Shown: positions 1 through 7,287 of the stretch, in pieces
Layout of the letters: every line of letters begins with the position of its first letter
How positions within the stretch are numbered: position 1 is the first letter of the stretch
Assembly: GCF_041060425.1 (NCBI RefSeq)
Contig: NZ_JAULBC010000004.1
Span: 434,001 to 498,000 of the forward strand
Reading direction: 5' to 3'
Source: Danxiaibacter flavus
GTDB taxonomy: Bacteria; Bacteroidota; Bacteroidia; Chitinophagales; Chitinophagaceae
DNA: 64,000 bases
Notes under the pieces: generated by a model
Databases searched by the model: none
What the model saw: only the letters and a program-made list of their open reading frames with translations
What the model was told of the DNA's origin: nothing
Program-made: the position numbers and the translations under genes

Positions 1-689
1 AAAGTGATGTTTAGCCCCACATCAACCCCAACCAGAAAAAGTATACCAAGGAATAACATGAGAATTTGTTTGTTGGCCAGCAATCTAAAACAACTGTTGA
101 ATGTAGTTGTTGCAACGGGCGCCGATTCTCTTTTAACAGAAGTAGCAAACAGCCAGATTGCGGACAACAATGTCACTGACCCAAATAATGGAAAGATCAG
201 CTTCCAGTTACCCCATTTACTTACTGCAAAAGCGGTGATAATCGGACCCAGAAAAGATGCTATCGCTTTGATAAACTGACCAAGCGTTAACGAGCTTGCC
301 AGACGGCTGCCGTCCACCATACCTGCCAACAATGGATTCAATGACACCTGCAGTACGGTATTACCAATACCCAGCAGGCAAAATGCAAACAGAATGACCG
401 GGAAAGAATAGCTTAAAAGGGGAAGAATGAGTGATACTGCACTGATAACAAAGCTTAACAAGACAGTGTTCTTTCTACCGATCTTGTTCATTAGCATGCT
501 GGTAGGAATGGAAAAAACAGCAAACCAAAGAAACACCATGAACGGCAGGGTGTTGGTAACGGTATCGGAAAGCGAAAAGTCCCGTTTTATATAATTTGCG
601 GAAATGCCAACCACATCCGCAAACCCCATTATGAAAAATCCAAAGAAAACAGGCAGCAATTGTATCAAAAATGGCAAGCGCTTTGACAT
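1..689 (-). CDS. MFS sugar permease, FucP-like (3' end outside window)
   Basis: Reading the minus strand from the ATG at 687-689 gives about 229 residues with no stop before the window edge, so only the N-terminal half is present. Seven hydrophobic segments are visible, and the loop after the second reads MNKIGRK, the usual MFS loop 2-3 signature. The opening, with a GFADVVG segment in helix 1 and NYIKRDF after it, resembles the fucose/glucose-galactose permease branch, which imports sugars with protons across the inner membrane. The substrate cannot be read from the sequence. The upstream gene on the same strand is a GntR regulator, and a perfect 22-bp palindrome lies next to this gene's promoter (-7-like TACCTTTC at 719-712), so GntR control is likely. 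Confidence 0.85.
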   Translation of the reverse strand, partial: MSKRLPFLIQLLPVFFGFFIMGFADVVGISANYIKRDFSLSDTVTNTLPFMVFLWFAVFSIPTSMLMNKIGRKNTVLLSFVISAVSLILPLLSYSFPVILFAFCLLGIGNTVLQVSLNPLLAGMVDGSRLASSLTLGQFIKAIASFLGPIITAFAVSKWGNWKLIFPLFGSVTLLSAIWLFATSVKRESAPVATTTFNSCFRLLANKQILMLFLGILFLVGVDVGLNIT

Positions 690-732
690 ATTTTAAGTAT
701 CTTTTGGAAATGAAAGGTACGTATTAGTTTAA

Positions 733-754
733 TATGTTCATACATATGAACATA
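733..754. promoter_or_regulatory. palindromic operator before the MFS gene
   Basis: Arms TATGTTCATA (733-742) and TATGAACATA (745-754) are perfect inverted repeats around a 2-bp centre. The site lies about 14 bp upstream of the TACCTTTC -7-like element, where the -33 contact would be, so a bound repressor would block transcription. A half-site, ATGTTCA, is present again at the GntR gene's own promoter (1802-1808). Assigning it to the GntR protein is inference from position and symmetry. Confidence 0.7.
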
Positions 755-791
755 GTTTTTATTGACAACTGATAAGAATCATGTTTTTGGG

Positions 792-1052
792 AACCACGGA
801 GACGTTGAACCACGGAGACAGGGCGGCACGGAGAAACACATCGTTTTTTGCCACGAAGAAGCAAAGACAGGAAGAAGCACAAAGATTGAACCACGAAGAC
901 ACGATGGGCGCAAAGGAGCACAATGAAAAAAAGCAATATTGTTTAACGTTGATGCTGAATTTGCTAAACACGAAAAATACAAATCAGTGCTTCAGTGCCT
1001 CAATGGCAAACGCTTCGCTTCGATAAACGTATAACGTATAACTTACAACTCA
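792..1052. repeat. intergenic CACGGAGA / CACGAAGA repeats plus AACGTAT heptamers
   Basis: The gap between the MFS and GntR genes holds imperfect copies of CCACGGAGAC and CCACGAAGAC words (792-925), followed at 1025-1052 by AACGTAT / AACTTAC heptamers. Weakly similar sequence appears at 15478-15514, 20890-20947 and 31081-31130. No credible gene is present. Confidence 0.6.
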
Positions 1053-1053
1053 A

Positions 1054-1782
1054 CTACTTCTTAATATCTATCGAGTAGGTAAATCTTTCAGAATGATAAT
1101 AGCCCAGATTGTATTCGATGGGGCGATCGCCGAGGTCGTAGACAAATCTTTCCCTGAAAAGGATTGGCGCCTGGGATTCTACCTGCAGTCTTTTGGCGAT
1201 CTTGCCGGCGGCACGGGCACTGATGTTTTCGCTGGAGCGTTCAGCAACGATGCCGAATTTCTCTTCCAGTAAAGTGTACAGCGGTTTATTCAGGTCGTCT
1301 TTTTTGTCGATAACAATTCGTGGATGAAAGTAGCTTTCAAAATAAACGATCGGCTTGTCTCCTACACCTTTAAGCTTGGACAGCTTGATAACAGGTGTTC
1401 CCGGTTTTATATTAAAGAAAGTAGCCATTTTTTCATTGGCTTTCACGGTTTCCAATTTCAGCAGCAGGTTGGAAACGTCGATGCCACGGCTTTGCATCTC
1501 CTTGGTGAAACTATACCAGTTGTTAAGTCCCGTAGATAATTTTTCCTGCGGGGCTACCTTGGTACCCACGCCTTTTTTACGGGTAAGCAGGCCTTCATAT
1601 TCCAGCTTGTTGGTTGCCTGGCGAATGGTATTGCGGGACACACCAAGGCGGTTGGCCAATTCAACTTCCTTTGGTAAAAAAGCACCGTTTTGGTATTCTT
1701 TTAGTGCAATAAGCTTTCTTAATAACTCCTCAACCTGAATGTGTAAAGGCAGTTTGCTTTTATGACTTATTTTAAGATCCAC
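1054..1782 (-). CDS. GntR-family transcriptional regulator with UTRA domain
   Basis: A DNA-binding repressor or activator of about 242 residues. The N-terminal winged helix (about residues 5-75) contains the recognition segment VSRNTIRQATNKLE, and residues of about 85-240 form a UTRA effector-binding domain, usually specific for a sugar phosphate or related ligand. I chose the GTG at 1780-1782 because a TAnnTTTG element (TATGTTTG, 1814-1807) puts the transcript start near 1802. That would exclude the upstream TTG at 1809. The gene precedes the MFS permease on the same strand and probably controls it and itself through TGTTCA half-sites. Confidence 0.85.
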   Translation of the reverse strand: MDLKISHKSKLPLHIQVEELLRKLIALKEYQNGAFLPKEVELANRLGVSRNTIRQATNKLEYEGLLTRKKGVGTKVAPQEKLSTGLNNWYSFTKEMQSRGIDVSNLLLKLETVKANEKMATFFNIKPGTPVIKLSKLKGVGDKPIVYFESYFHPRIVIDKKDDLNKPLYTLLEEKFGIVAERSSENISARAAGKIAKRLQVESQAPILFRERFVYDLGDRPIEYNLGYYHSERFTYSIDIKK

Positions 1783-1857
1783 TTGGTATAATTTAATCGG
1801 AATGTTCAAACATACATAATAATTGCGATGTAGAGAACATAATCCTGCAGAGATAAT

Positions 1858-1884
1858 TGATAGTTGAAAGTTGAAAATTGAAAA
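1858..1884. repeat. ATTGAAA-type heptamer repeat
   Basis: Heptamers of the GTTGAAA / ATTGAAA kind sit just upstream of the GntR gene. They belong to the same family as the copies at 15430, 24451, 28131, 28314 and 29798. Confidence 0.6.
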
Positions 1885-1975
1885 GGTGGAATAGCTTTCG
1901 CTTACCTTTTTAAAGCAAGGTTCGTTAAGCGGTTCCTTTTCACAATTTATCTAAATTCTTTGTGTGACGCAAACT

Positions 1976-2001
1976 AAAAAAGCAGCTGTTACGCTGCTTT
2001 T
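1976..2001 (-). terminator. rho-independent terminator of pyrH
   Basis: The stem GCAGC/GCTGC is flanked by A and T tracts on both sides, directly after the pyrH stop codon. It reads as a terminator on the minus strand and could work in both directions. Confidence 0.75.
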
Positions 2002-2002
2002 G

Positions 2003-2722
2003 TTAACTTACTAATGTTCCCACTTTTTCTCCTTTTACTACTTTCATCAGGTTGCCGGGCTTGTTCATGTCGAACACAATAATTGGCAACTTGTTTTCCA
2101 TGCAAAGTGTAAAGGCCGTCATGTCCATTACTTTAAGGCCTTTCAATATGCACTCCTGGAAAGTAATGTTTTCATATTTGGTAGCGGTAGGATCTTTTTC
2201 GGGATCTGCCGTGTAAATGCCATCGACCCTAGTTCCTTTCAGTATCACATCAGCTTGAATTTCAATCGCGCGTAAAGAGCCAGCAGTATCGGTGGTAAAA
2301 TAAGGATTACCTGTGCCGGCCCCGAAAATCACCACGCGGCCTTTCTCAAGGTGGCGCATTGCTCTTCTGCGGATATAGGGCTCAGCTATCTGCTCCATTT
2401 TAATGGCGCTCTGCAACCGGGTGTACACGCCGATCTTTTCCAGCATTGCCTGCATGGCCATACCATTGATCATTGTCGCCAGCATGCCCATATAATCCCC
2501 ATGAGCTCTTTCTATGCCACTTTCTTTTTCATTCAAACCGCGATAGATGTTTCCGCCGCCGATAACTATTGCAACCTGCGCTCCCGTATTCACAATTTCT
2601 TTAATATCATTTGCATACTGTTCAATGATCGCCGCGTTAAAAGGATCAAATCCGTGGGACTGGTTACCCATCAATGCCTCTCCGGAAAGTTTTAAAAGAA
2701 TACGCTTGTATTTAGGCTGCAT
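2003..2722 (-). CDS. pyrH: UMP kinase
   Basis: Uridylate kinase phosphorylates UMP to UDP with ATP in the cytoplasmic pyrimidine pathway. The 239-residue protein has the amino-acid-kinase fold: KRILLKLSGEAL at the N-terminus, the glycine-rich VIGGGNIYRG at about 53-62, the GTGNPYFTTDTA loop at about 136-147, and the KGTRVDGIYTADP segment. Length is normal for the family. It lies downstream of tsf, as in many bacteria, but a repeat-filled gap of 541 bp and a terminator separate the two, and the usual partner frr does not follow. Confidence 0.97.
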   Translation of the reverse strand: MQPKYKRILLKLSGEALMGNQSHGFDPFNAAIIEQYANDIKEIVNTGAQVAIVIGGGNIYRGLNEKESGIERAHGDYMGMLATMINGMAMQAMLEKIGVYTRLQSAIKMEQIAEPYIRRRAMRHLEKGRVVIFGAGTGNPYFTTDTAGSLRAIEIQADVILKGTRVDGIYTADPEKDPTATKYENITFQECILKGLKVMDMTAFTLCMENKLPIIVFDMNKPGNLMKVVKGEKVGTLVS

Positions 2723-2798
2723 ATGGTTGTAGATTACAGTTTACTTAAATAAGTGGTTGCAAAGAACCTGAATTTTATTGAGAATGGGAAATTTTAGC

Positions 2799-3148
2799 AG
2801 CTATCAGCTTTCAGCTTTCAGCTATCAGCCCTGCTGTCACTCAATTGAAACACTTTCTCTTATTATGTTCAGATAAAATATGCTGCACCGGAACCAGCCG
2901 ATCAGAACACATTCTTTGGATTTAGCTGTTAGCTTTCAGCTTTTTACCAGCACACAATGGAATTAGTTGCCGTAATTGCGATTGAAAAAGACTGTTCCAA
3001 TATCATGAGAGTACACTAAAGCTGTTCACAAGCTCGCGGAATAACTACTACACGCGAATTATCCTGTAGACTGATAACTCTATTATACGGGAGTAACTCC
3101 CAAGTATCGTGGCCAGGCTCACAGCTGATAGCTGATAGCTCACAGCTA
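2799..3148. repeat. inverted pair of AGCTATC heptamer repeats between tsf and pyrH
   Basis: Heptamers AGCTATC / AGCTTTC run from 2799 to 2829 and again, degenerate, at 2923-2942. Their reverse complement (AGCTGAT words) runs from 3119 to 3148. A transcript through this gap could fold the two arrays together across about 290 nt. The rest of the 541-bp gap between pyrH and tsf holds no recognisable gene. Confidence 0.65.
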
Positions 3149-3149
3149 C

Positions 3150-3178
3150 AAAAAAACCCGGCACTTTCGCACCGGGCT
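3150..3178 (-). terminator. terminator of the rplM-rpsI-rpsB-tsf operon
   Basis: Read on the minus strand, a CCCGG/CCGGG stem with an inner GAAA tetraloop is followed by seven T. It lies about 85 bp past the tsf stop, after AACGTAC-type heptamer repeats (3222-3263). Confidence 0.8.
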
Positions 3179-3263
3179 CGTATCTTAAACGTGTACGTCT
3201 CCTAACTACTAATCTTCGCTACAATAAACGTACAACGTATAACTTAAAACGTACAACTTAAAA

Positions 3264-4103
3264 CTAGCCTAAAGCTACGCGTTTGAATTCGATCACTTTC
3301 AGATCGCTGTCAACGCTCTTCAGGTAGTCAGCAACGCTCTTGCTTCCGTCTTTAACGAAAGGCTGAGCCAATAAAGTCTGTTCTTTGAAGAAGGCGTTCA
3401 GTTTACCTTCAGCGATCTTAGCGATCATTTCGTCAGGTTTACCAGCCATTTTAGGATCAGCTTTCATAGTTTCTACTACGATAGCTCTTTCTCTTTCTAC
3501 TGTTTCAGCAGGAACGCTGTCAGCATCTACCGCAACAGGGTTCATAGCAGCAATCTGCATAGCTACGTCTTTACCTGCTTCAGCAGCTTCTTTGGTAAGA
3601 GCAACCAATACACCCATTCTGTTAGCGCCATGGATATAAGAAGCAACATAAGGTGCATCCACTCTTTCAAATCTGGCAACACCGATTTTTTCACCGATAG
3701 AAGCTAATTTATCATTGATAAGATCTGCAACTTTAGCACCGTTGATAGAAACTTCATTCAGTTCTTCAGCAGTTTTTACGTTGTTTTCAACAGCAGCATC
3801 AGCAATGCTCTGAGCGAAAGCAACGAAATCAGCATTCTTACTTACGAAGTCAGTCTCACAGCTGATCAACACTACGAAACCGGTTTTGTTATCTGCAGTT
3901 GTTTTAGCAATAACAACACCTTCTTTAGCTTCACGGTCGCTACGTTTAGCAGCAACTTTTTGTCCTTGTTTACGCAACCAGTCAATAGCAGCTTCAAAAT
4001 CACCGTTTGTTTCAGTTAAAGCTTTACGGCAATCCATCATACCGGCGCCTGTTGCCTGGCGCAACTTGTTAATATCAGCGGCTGTAATTGTTACAGTTGA
4101 CAT
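3264..4103 (-). CDS. tsf: translation elongation factor Ts
   Basis: EF-Ts exchanges GDP for GTP on EF-Tu in the cytoplasm. The 279 residues begin with the UBA-like domain containing LRQATGAGMMDCRKAL, followed by the GDWLRKQG-like IDWLRKQG segment and the TDFVSKNADFV signature at about 85-95, then the dimerisation core. Length is typical. It follows rpsB on the same strand, the usual gene pair, but a strong hairpin (4204-4238) lies between the two and may lower tsf expression relative to rpsB. Confidence 0.97.
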   Translation of the reverse strand: MSTVTITAADINKLRQATGAGMMDCRKALTETNGDFEAAIDWLRKQGQKVAAKRSDREAKEGVVIAKTTADNKTGFVVLISCETDFVSKNADFVAFAQSIADAAVENNVKTAEELNEVSINGAKVADLINDKLASIGEKIGVARFERVDAPYVASYIHGANRMGVLVALTKEAAEAGKDVAMQIAAMNPVAVDADSVPAETVERERAIVVETMKADPKMAGKPDEMIAKIAEGKLNAFFKEQTLLAQPFVKDGSKSVADYLKSVDSDLKVIEFKRVALG

Positions 4104-4203
4104 ATTATATAATTTGAATGTTGAATGAATAAATGTCGGTGAAATATTGAAGTATTTGTTGACTTCATGTTTATTTAACCGATAGGCAGATTATATATAA
4201 AAG

Positions 4204-4238
4204 TTGGGTCAATAATCACTGAAGGATTAATGACCCAA
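4204..4238 (-). terminator. hairpin between rpsB and tsf, possible attenuator
   Basis: Arms TTGGGTCA and TGACCCAA pair perfectly. An inner TAATC/GATTA stem follows one mismatch, and the loop is 7 nt. Only a weak T-rich stretch follows on the minus strand, so it may be a partial terminator or an RNA-processing site within the operon. Confidence 0.5.
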
Positions 4239-4257
4239 TTATCATTTATACAAGTGA

Positions 4258-5172
4258 TTATCTTCTTGGACCACCACCCTGACCGCCACCACCAGTTCTG
4301 CGGCTAGCGCCACCTGGTACACGACGTTTAGGTTGTCCTGCACCAGCTCCGCCGGGTGCGTTGTTGCCGCCACGGGAGCGACCACCACGTCCACCTTCAG
4401 CTTCTGCCTCAGCAAGTAAACGAGCAGCTTTCTTTTCAGCTTCGTTGTCAACTTCTTCTACGTCATCTTCTTTAGCAGCCTGGCGTTCAGCCAAACCTTC
4501 AGCTATAGCAGCAGTGATGTAGTTGGTAACGATAGCGATAGATTTAGTAGCATCGTCGTTTGAAGGAATAGCGAAATCAACTTTGTTAGGATCACAGTTG
4601 GTATCAACCATACCAAAAGTAGTGATGCCTAAACGTTTAGCTTCAGCCAAAGCGATGTGCTCGTGCCCGATGTCAATCAGGAACAATGCTGCTGGTAAAC
4701 GGCCAAGCTGAGCGATACCGCCCAATACTTTTTCCATTTTTTCTCTGTCGCGGCTCAGCATCAAACGCTCTTTCTTTGTGATGTTCTCAGCGCTACCGTC
4801 AGCAAGCATTTTTTCGATGCTCTGCATTTTCTTAACGCTTTTACGAACAGTGTTGAAGTTAGTTAACATACCACCCAACCAACGTTCAGTGGCGAAAGGC
4901 ATATTTACTTTTTTAGCGCACTCGCTAACGATTTCTTTTGCTTGTTTTTTAGTGGCAACAAACATGATCTTTTTGCCACTTTTAGCTATCTGTTTCAAAG
5001 CAGCAGCAGCTTCCTGCAGGCCATCAACAGTTTTATTTAAATCTATGATGTGAATACCTTTCTTTTCAGCAAAGATGTAAGGTAACATCTTAGGATTCCA
5101 CTTCTTACGCAAGTGACCAAAATGCACACCTGCTTCGAGCAATTGTTGTTGTAATGAAGTGTTATTTTCCAT
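4258..5172 (-). CDS. rpsB: 30S ribosomal protein S2 with Arg/Gly-rich C-terminal tail
   Basis: S2 is a surface protein of the small ribosomal subunit. The start is the ATG at 5170-5172 (MENNTSLQQQLLEAG), because the longer open frame upstream only reads through repeat DNA. The core, about residues 1-240, shows the conserved HFGHLRKKWNPKM, IHIIDLNKT, ATKKQAKEIV and RWLGGMLTNF blocks. From about 245 to 304 the protein carries an acidic stretch and then a Gly/Arg/Pro-rich, apparently disordered tail that is not part of the standard S2 fold. The neighbours rpsI and tsf are conserved. Confidence 0.96.
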   Translation of the reverse strand: MENNTSLQQQLLEAGVHFGHLRKKWNPKMLPYIFAEKKGIHIIDLNKTVDGLQEAAAALKQIAKSGKKIMFVATKKQAKEIVSECAKKVNMPFATERWLGGMLTNFNTVRKSVKKMQSIEKMLADGSAENITKKERLMLSRDREKMEKVLGGIAQLGRLPAALFLIDIGHEHIALAEAKRLGITTFGMVDTNCDPNKVDFAIPSNDDATKSIAIVTNYITAAIAEGLAERQAAKEDDVEEVDNEAEKKAARLLAEAEAEGGRGGRSRGGNNAPGGAGAGQPKRRVPGGASRRTGGGGQGGGPRR

Positions 5173-5183
5173 TGTTATAGTTT

Positions 5184-5303
5184 GAATAATTTGAAATTTG
5201 AGATTTGAGATTTGAAATTCGAGATTGATTGATTTAGCAACTTGATCTCTCTTATCAGATTTAAAATTGAACATTTCAAATTTTCAATCTCAAATCTCAA
5301 ATA
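5184..5303. repeat. inverted pair of ATTTGAG heptamer repeats between rpsI and rpsB
   Basis: ATTTGAG / ATTTGAA heptamers (5184-5225) face their reverse complement (5273-5303, CAAATCT words) across about 47 bp. This places a long potential hairpin inside a ribosomal-protein operon. Confidence 0.7.
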
Positions 5304-5310
5304 AATAATA

Positions 5311-5700
5311 TTAACGTTTACTGAACTGGTAGCTTCTACGAGCTTTCTTGTGACCGAATTTCTTACGTTCAACACCACGAGGGTCACGAGTTAAGCAACC
5401 AGCAGCTTTTAACGTAGGACGGTATTCAGGATTAATTTCAAGCAAAGCACGGGAGATACCCAGTTTAGCTGCTTCTGCCTGACCTTTTAAACCACCACCT
5501 GTTGCATTGATCTTAACATCAAATTTGTCAGCAGATTCGATAGCTTTCAAAGGAACTTCCACCTGGTTCTGTAAGTAAACCAGCGGAAAATATTCTGTAT
5601 AGTTTTTGCCGTTAACAGTAATGTTACCTTCACCCTTGCTGATGAAAACGCGGGTTACGGCTTCTTTACGACGACCAACTGCATTTTTTTGCTTTTCCAT
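5311..5700 (-). CDS. rpsI: 30S ribosomal protein S9
   Basis: S9 reaches its C-terminal tail into the ribosomal P site. The 129-residue protein shows GRRKEAVTRVF at the N-terminus, GGGLKGQAEA in the middle, LTRDPRGVERKKFG, and the basic ending ARRSYQFSKR expected of the tail. It follows rplM after 24 bp, the near-universal gene pair. Confidence 0.98.
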   Translation of the reverse strand: MEKQKNAVGRRKEAVTRVFISKGEGNITVNGKNYTEYFPLVYLQNQVEVPLKAIESADKFDVKINATGGGLKGQAEAAKLGISRALLEINPEYRPTLKAAGCLTRDPRGVERKKFGHKKARRSYQFSKR

Positions 5701-5724
5701 TTATGATAATTAGGAATGAGTTAA

Positions 5725-6168
5725 TTAGAATTTTAATTCTTTAGGTTGCTGTGCGAAGTGAGGATGCTGAGCACCTGCATACACAAATAATTTTTTGATC
5801 ATTTTGCGGCCCAGACGGTTTTTAGGTAACATACCTTTTACTGCTCTTTCCATCACAACTTCAGGGCGACGCTTCAACAGATCTTTTGCAACCTCTTCTT
5901 TTTTACCACCTGGGTAACCAGAGAAGTTAATATAAGTTTTGTCATCCAGTTTGCTGCCTGTGAAAGTAACTTTGTCAGCATTAATTACAATTACGAAATC
6001 GCCACAATCAACATGAGGTGTGTAATAAGCCTTATTCTTACCACGTAAAATAGCGGCAATTTTAGAGCTTATGCGACCTACGGTTTGATTGGTACCGTCT
6101 ACAACGTACCAGGTACGCTGTACTGTAGCCTCGTTCGCATGTTTGGTAGTGAAATGAAGATTACTCAT
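5725..6168 (-). CDS. rplM: 50S ribosomal protein L13
   Basis: L13 is an early-assembling large-subunit protein. The 147 residues contain the RTWYVVDGTNQTVGRISS, YYTPHVDCGDFVIVINA and GMLPKNRLGRKMIKKLFVY blocks of the family and end normally. It is the first gene of the rplM-rpsI-rpsB-tsf operon. A promoter at 6248-6218 and a 5'-UTR hairpin precede it. Confidence 0.98.
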   Translation of the reverse strand: MSNLHFTTKHANEATVQRTWYVVDGTNQTVGRISSKIAAILRGKNKAYYTPHVDCGDFVIVINADKVTFTGSKLDDKTYINFSGYPGGKKEEVAKDLLKRRPEVVMERAVKGMLPKNRLGRKMIKKLFVYAGAQHPHFAQQPKELKF

Positions 6169-6182
6169 AGTTTTTAATTTGT

Positions 6183-6202
6183 GTCATTGCCATCCCAATG
6201 AC
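6183..6202 (-). promoter_or_regulatory. hairpin in the rplM 5' leader
   Basis: GTCATTG (6183-6189) pairs with CAATGAC (6196-6202) around a 6-nt loop, 15 nt before the L13 start codon. It is a candidate for an autoregulatory ribosomal-protein leader, a type of element known for L13 in bacteria. The short length makes this tentative. Confidence 0.45.
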
Positions 6203-6217
6203 TTTTTTAATGGAGCG

Positions 6218-6248
6218 CAAAGTTGCGTTTAGTAATTGGATTTACCAA
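6218..6248 (-). promoter_or_regulatory. promoter of the rplM operon
   Basis: On the minus strand TTG (6248-6246), a 20-bp spacer and CAACTTTG (6225-6218) match the Bacteroidota -33/-7 pattern. Transcription would begin near 6213, giving a leader of about 45 nt that contains the hairpin at 6183-6202. Confidence 0.55.
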
Positions 6249-6687
6249 CGAATTGGAAATTTATTTTGATACACACTTCTGCAACACATTGATTTACAAT
6301 AAAAAAAATGATTGCCTTTTTAAATTACAGGTGCAAATGTGCGGTAATTAAGGATTTTTTAGGAGAAATGAAGCTGGGACCGCGATTTAAAAGATTGAGG
6401 AGATTTTTTGGATTGAGCGATAATTAATTTAAAAGTTCTTCTATTTGGAGTCATCGATTTGCAGATATGAAGGTGCTGTTTCGTCCGGGCATTTGTATGG
6501 GAGCAGCAAATTGCCGTTAAAAATTGCAGTATATTTTTCTTTTTCCGGGAAAAGGGAAAACAGATAATCGATAAAAGCCACAAGCCCCATCATACTTTAC
6601 CTTTTTGCACTCTTTAAGTGAAAATTTCAATTCAAATATTTTCCTTAAAAATAATATCATAAAAAAATGTGAAAAAAATTTGGAGGA
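6249..6687. other. divergent intergenic region
   Basis: An AT-rich stretch between the rplM promoter and the promoter of the tRNA operon. I see no gene, repeat or conserved RNA in it. Confidence 0.5.
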
Positions 6688-6712
6688 TTGAAAAATTAAT
6701 CCAAATCTTTGC
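6688..6712 (+). promoter_or_regulatory. promoter of the tRNA-bank operon
   Basis: TTG at 6688-6690 and AATCTTTGC at 6704-6712 resemble the TTG / TAnnTTTG promoter. Transcription would start near 6718, about 19 nt before the first leader ORF. Confidence 0.5.
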
Positions 6713-6736
6713 AACGTAAAAAATTATTAACCATAT

Positions 6737-6832
6737 ATGCCACGCATACAATTACATATAAAATCAAATAATGAGTTTAGCCAGGAATTCGGCTATATCA
6801 TTTTTGAGGCATATACTGCTGTTGATGAGTGA
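6737..6832 (+). CDS. leader peptide 1 (31 aa) of the tRNA-bank operon
   Basis: An ATG-initiated ORF of 31 codons. Codons 4-26 use almost only amino acids whose tRNAs are encoded downstream: Ile (AUA twice), Gln, His, Lys, Ser (UCA), Asn twice, Glu, Phe and Tyr. All nine tRNA species of the array are represented. Codons 24-26 contain GAGGCATAT, which can pair with the 5' arm of the following terminator. This is the arrangement of an attenuator leader peptide. It has no homologue that I recognise. The reading is inferred from codon content and RNA geometry, not from homology. Confidence 0.6.
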   Translation: MPRIQLHIKSNNEFSQEFGYIIFEAYTAVDE

Positions 6833-6882
6833 ACCCCACAAAATCACTGAAGGATATGCCTCGCAAAAAGCGGGGCTTTTTT
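6806..6882 (+). terminator. attenuator 1: antiterminator and terminator
   Basis: The terminator is GCCTCGC (6858-6864), five A, GCGGGGC (6870-6876) and six T (6877-6882). The competing fold pairs GAGGCATAT (6806-6814) with ATATGCCTC (6854-6862), which uses up the 5' arm of the terminator. The upstream arm lies inside leader ORF 1, 16 nt before its stop codon, so a ribosome finishing the ORF would mask it and allow termination. Confidence 0.65.
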
Positions 6883-6944
6883 ATGTCCACAATGTCAGGC
6901 TCACAAAAAATGCGTTTCCTGGATCTGGCTAAATAATGATCAAA

Positions 6945-7106
6945 ATGAACAAAGAATTACAACATACCCGATTTAACAAATACCGCATGAATCTCATGTT
7001 CTTATATACTGTGTGCTATAAGCTTAATCAGCCTGTGCAACATATACAGCATACAGGCAATGAGAGTAAAAGCGAATTTCCAGGACCGGCTAACGTCCAT
7101 ACATAA
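6945..7106 (+). CDS. leader peptide 2 (53 aa) of the tRNA-bank operon
   Basis: A second short ATG-initiated ORF, 53 codons, between terminator 1 and terminator 2. About 30 residues are Asn (6), Lys, Gln, His (4 each), Glu, Phe, Tyr (3 each), Ser (2) and Ile (one AUA), again the amino acids served by the downstream tRNAs. Near its end, GACCGG (7084-7089) can pair with CCGGTC in the next terminator arm. No homologue is recognised. Its position relative to the terminator closely copies that of leader 1. Confidence 0.5.
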   Translation: MNKELQHTRFNKYRMNLMFLYTVCYKLNQPVQHIQHTGNESKSEFPGPANVHT

Positions 7107-7156
7107 GTTAATACATACTTATTTAGGGCCCGGTCACAAAATGACCGGGCTTTTTT
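7084..7156 (+). terminator. attenuator 2: antiterminator and terminator
   Basis: GCCCGGTCA (7128-7136) and TGACCGGGC (7142-7150) form a perfect 9-bp stem with a 5-nt loop, followed by six T (7151-7156). GACCGG at 7084-7089 can pair instead with CCGGTC at 7130-7135 inside the terminator 5' arm. The upstream arm ends 15 nt before the stop codon of leader ORF 2. Confidence 0.6.
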
Positions 7157-7213
7157 ATTGGCCCAAACGAAAGCAGCAACAAAGATGTTAAACGCTGATC
7201 CTTTTTAAACTGG

Positions 7214-7286
7214 GGCCTGTTCGTCTAACGGTTCAGGATATCACACTTTCGATGTGATGATATGGGTTCAACTCCCATACAGGCTA
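7214..7286 (+). tRNA. tRNA-Glu (UUC)
   Basis: Seven-bp acceptor stem (GGCCTGT with ACAGGCT, first pair G-T), an anticodon stem TCACA/TGTGA around CTTTCGA with anticodon TTC, and a T arm with TTCAACT. CCA is not encoded. First tRNA of the array, only 1 bp before the next one. Confidence 0.9.
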
Positions 7287-7287
7287 C

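Noticed and set aside
6945..7106. Reading the 53-codon ORF as an ordinary small protein gene
   Set aside because: Its codon content and position before a terminator fit a leader peptide better than a stable protein. It is listed as a leader.
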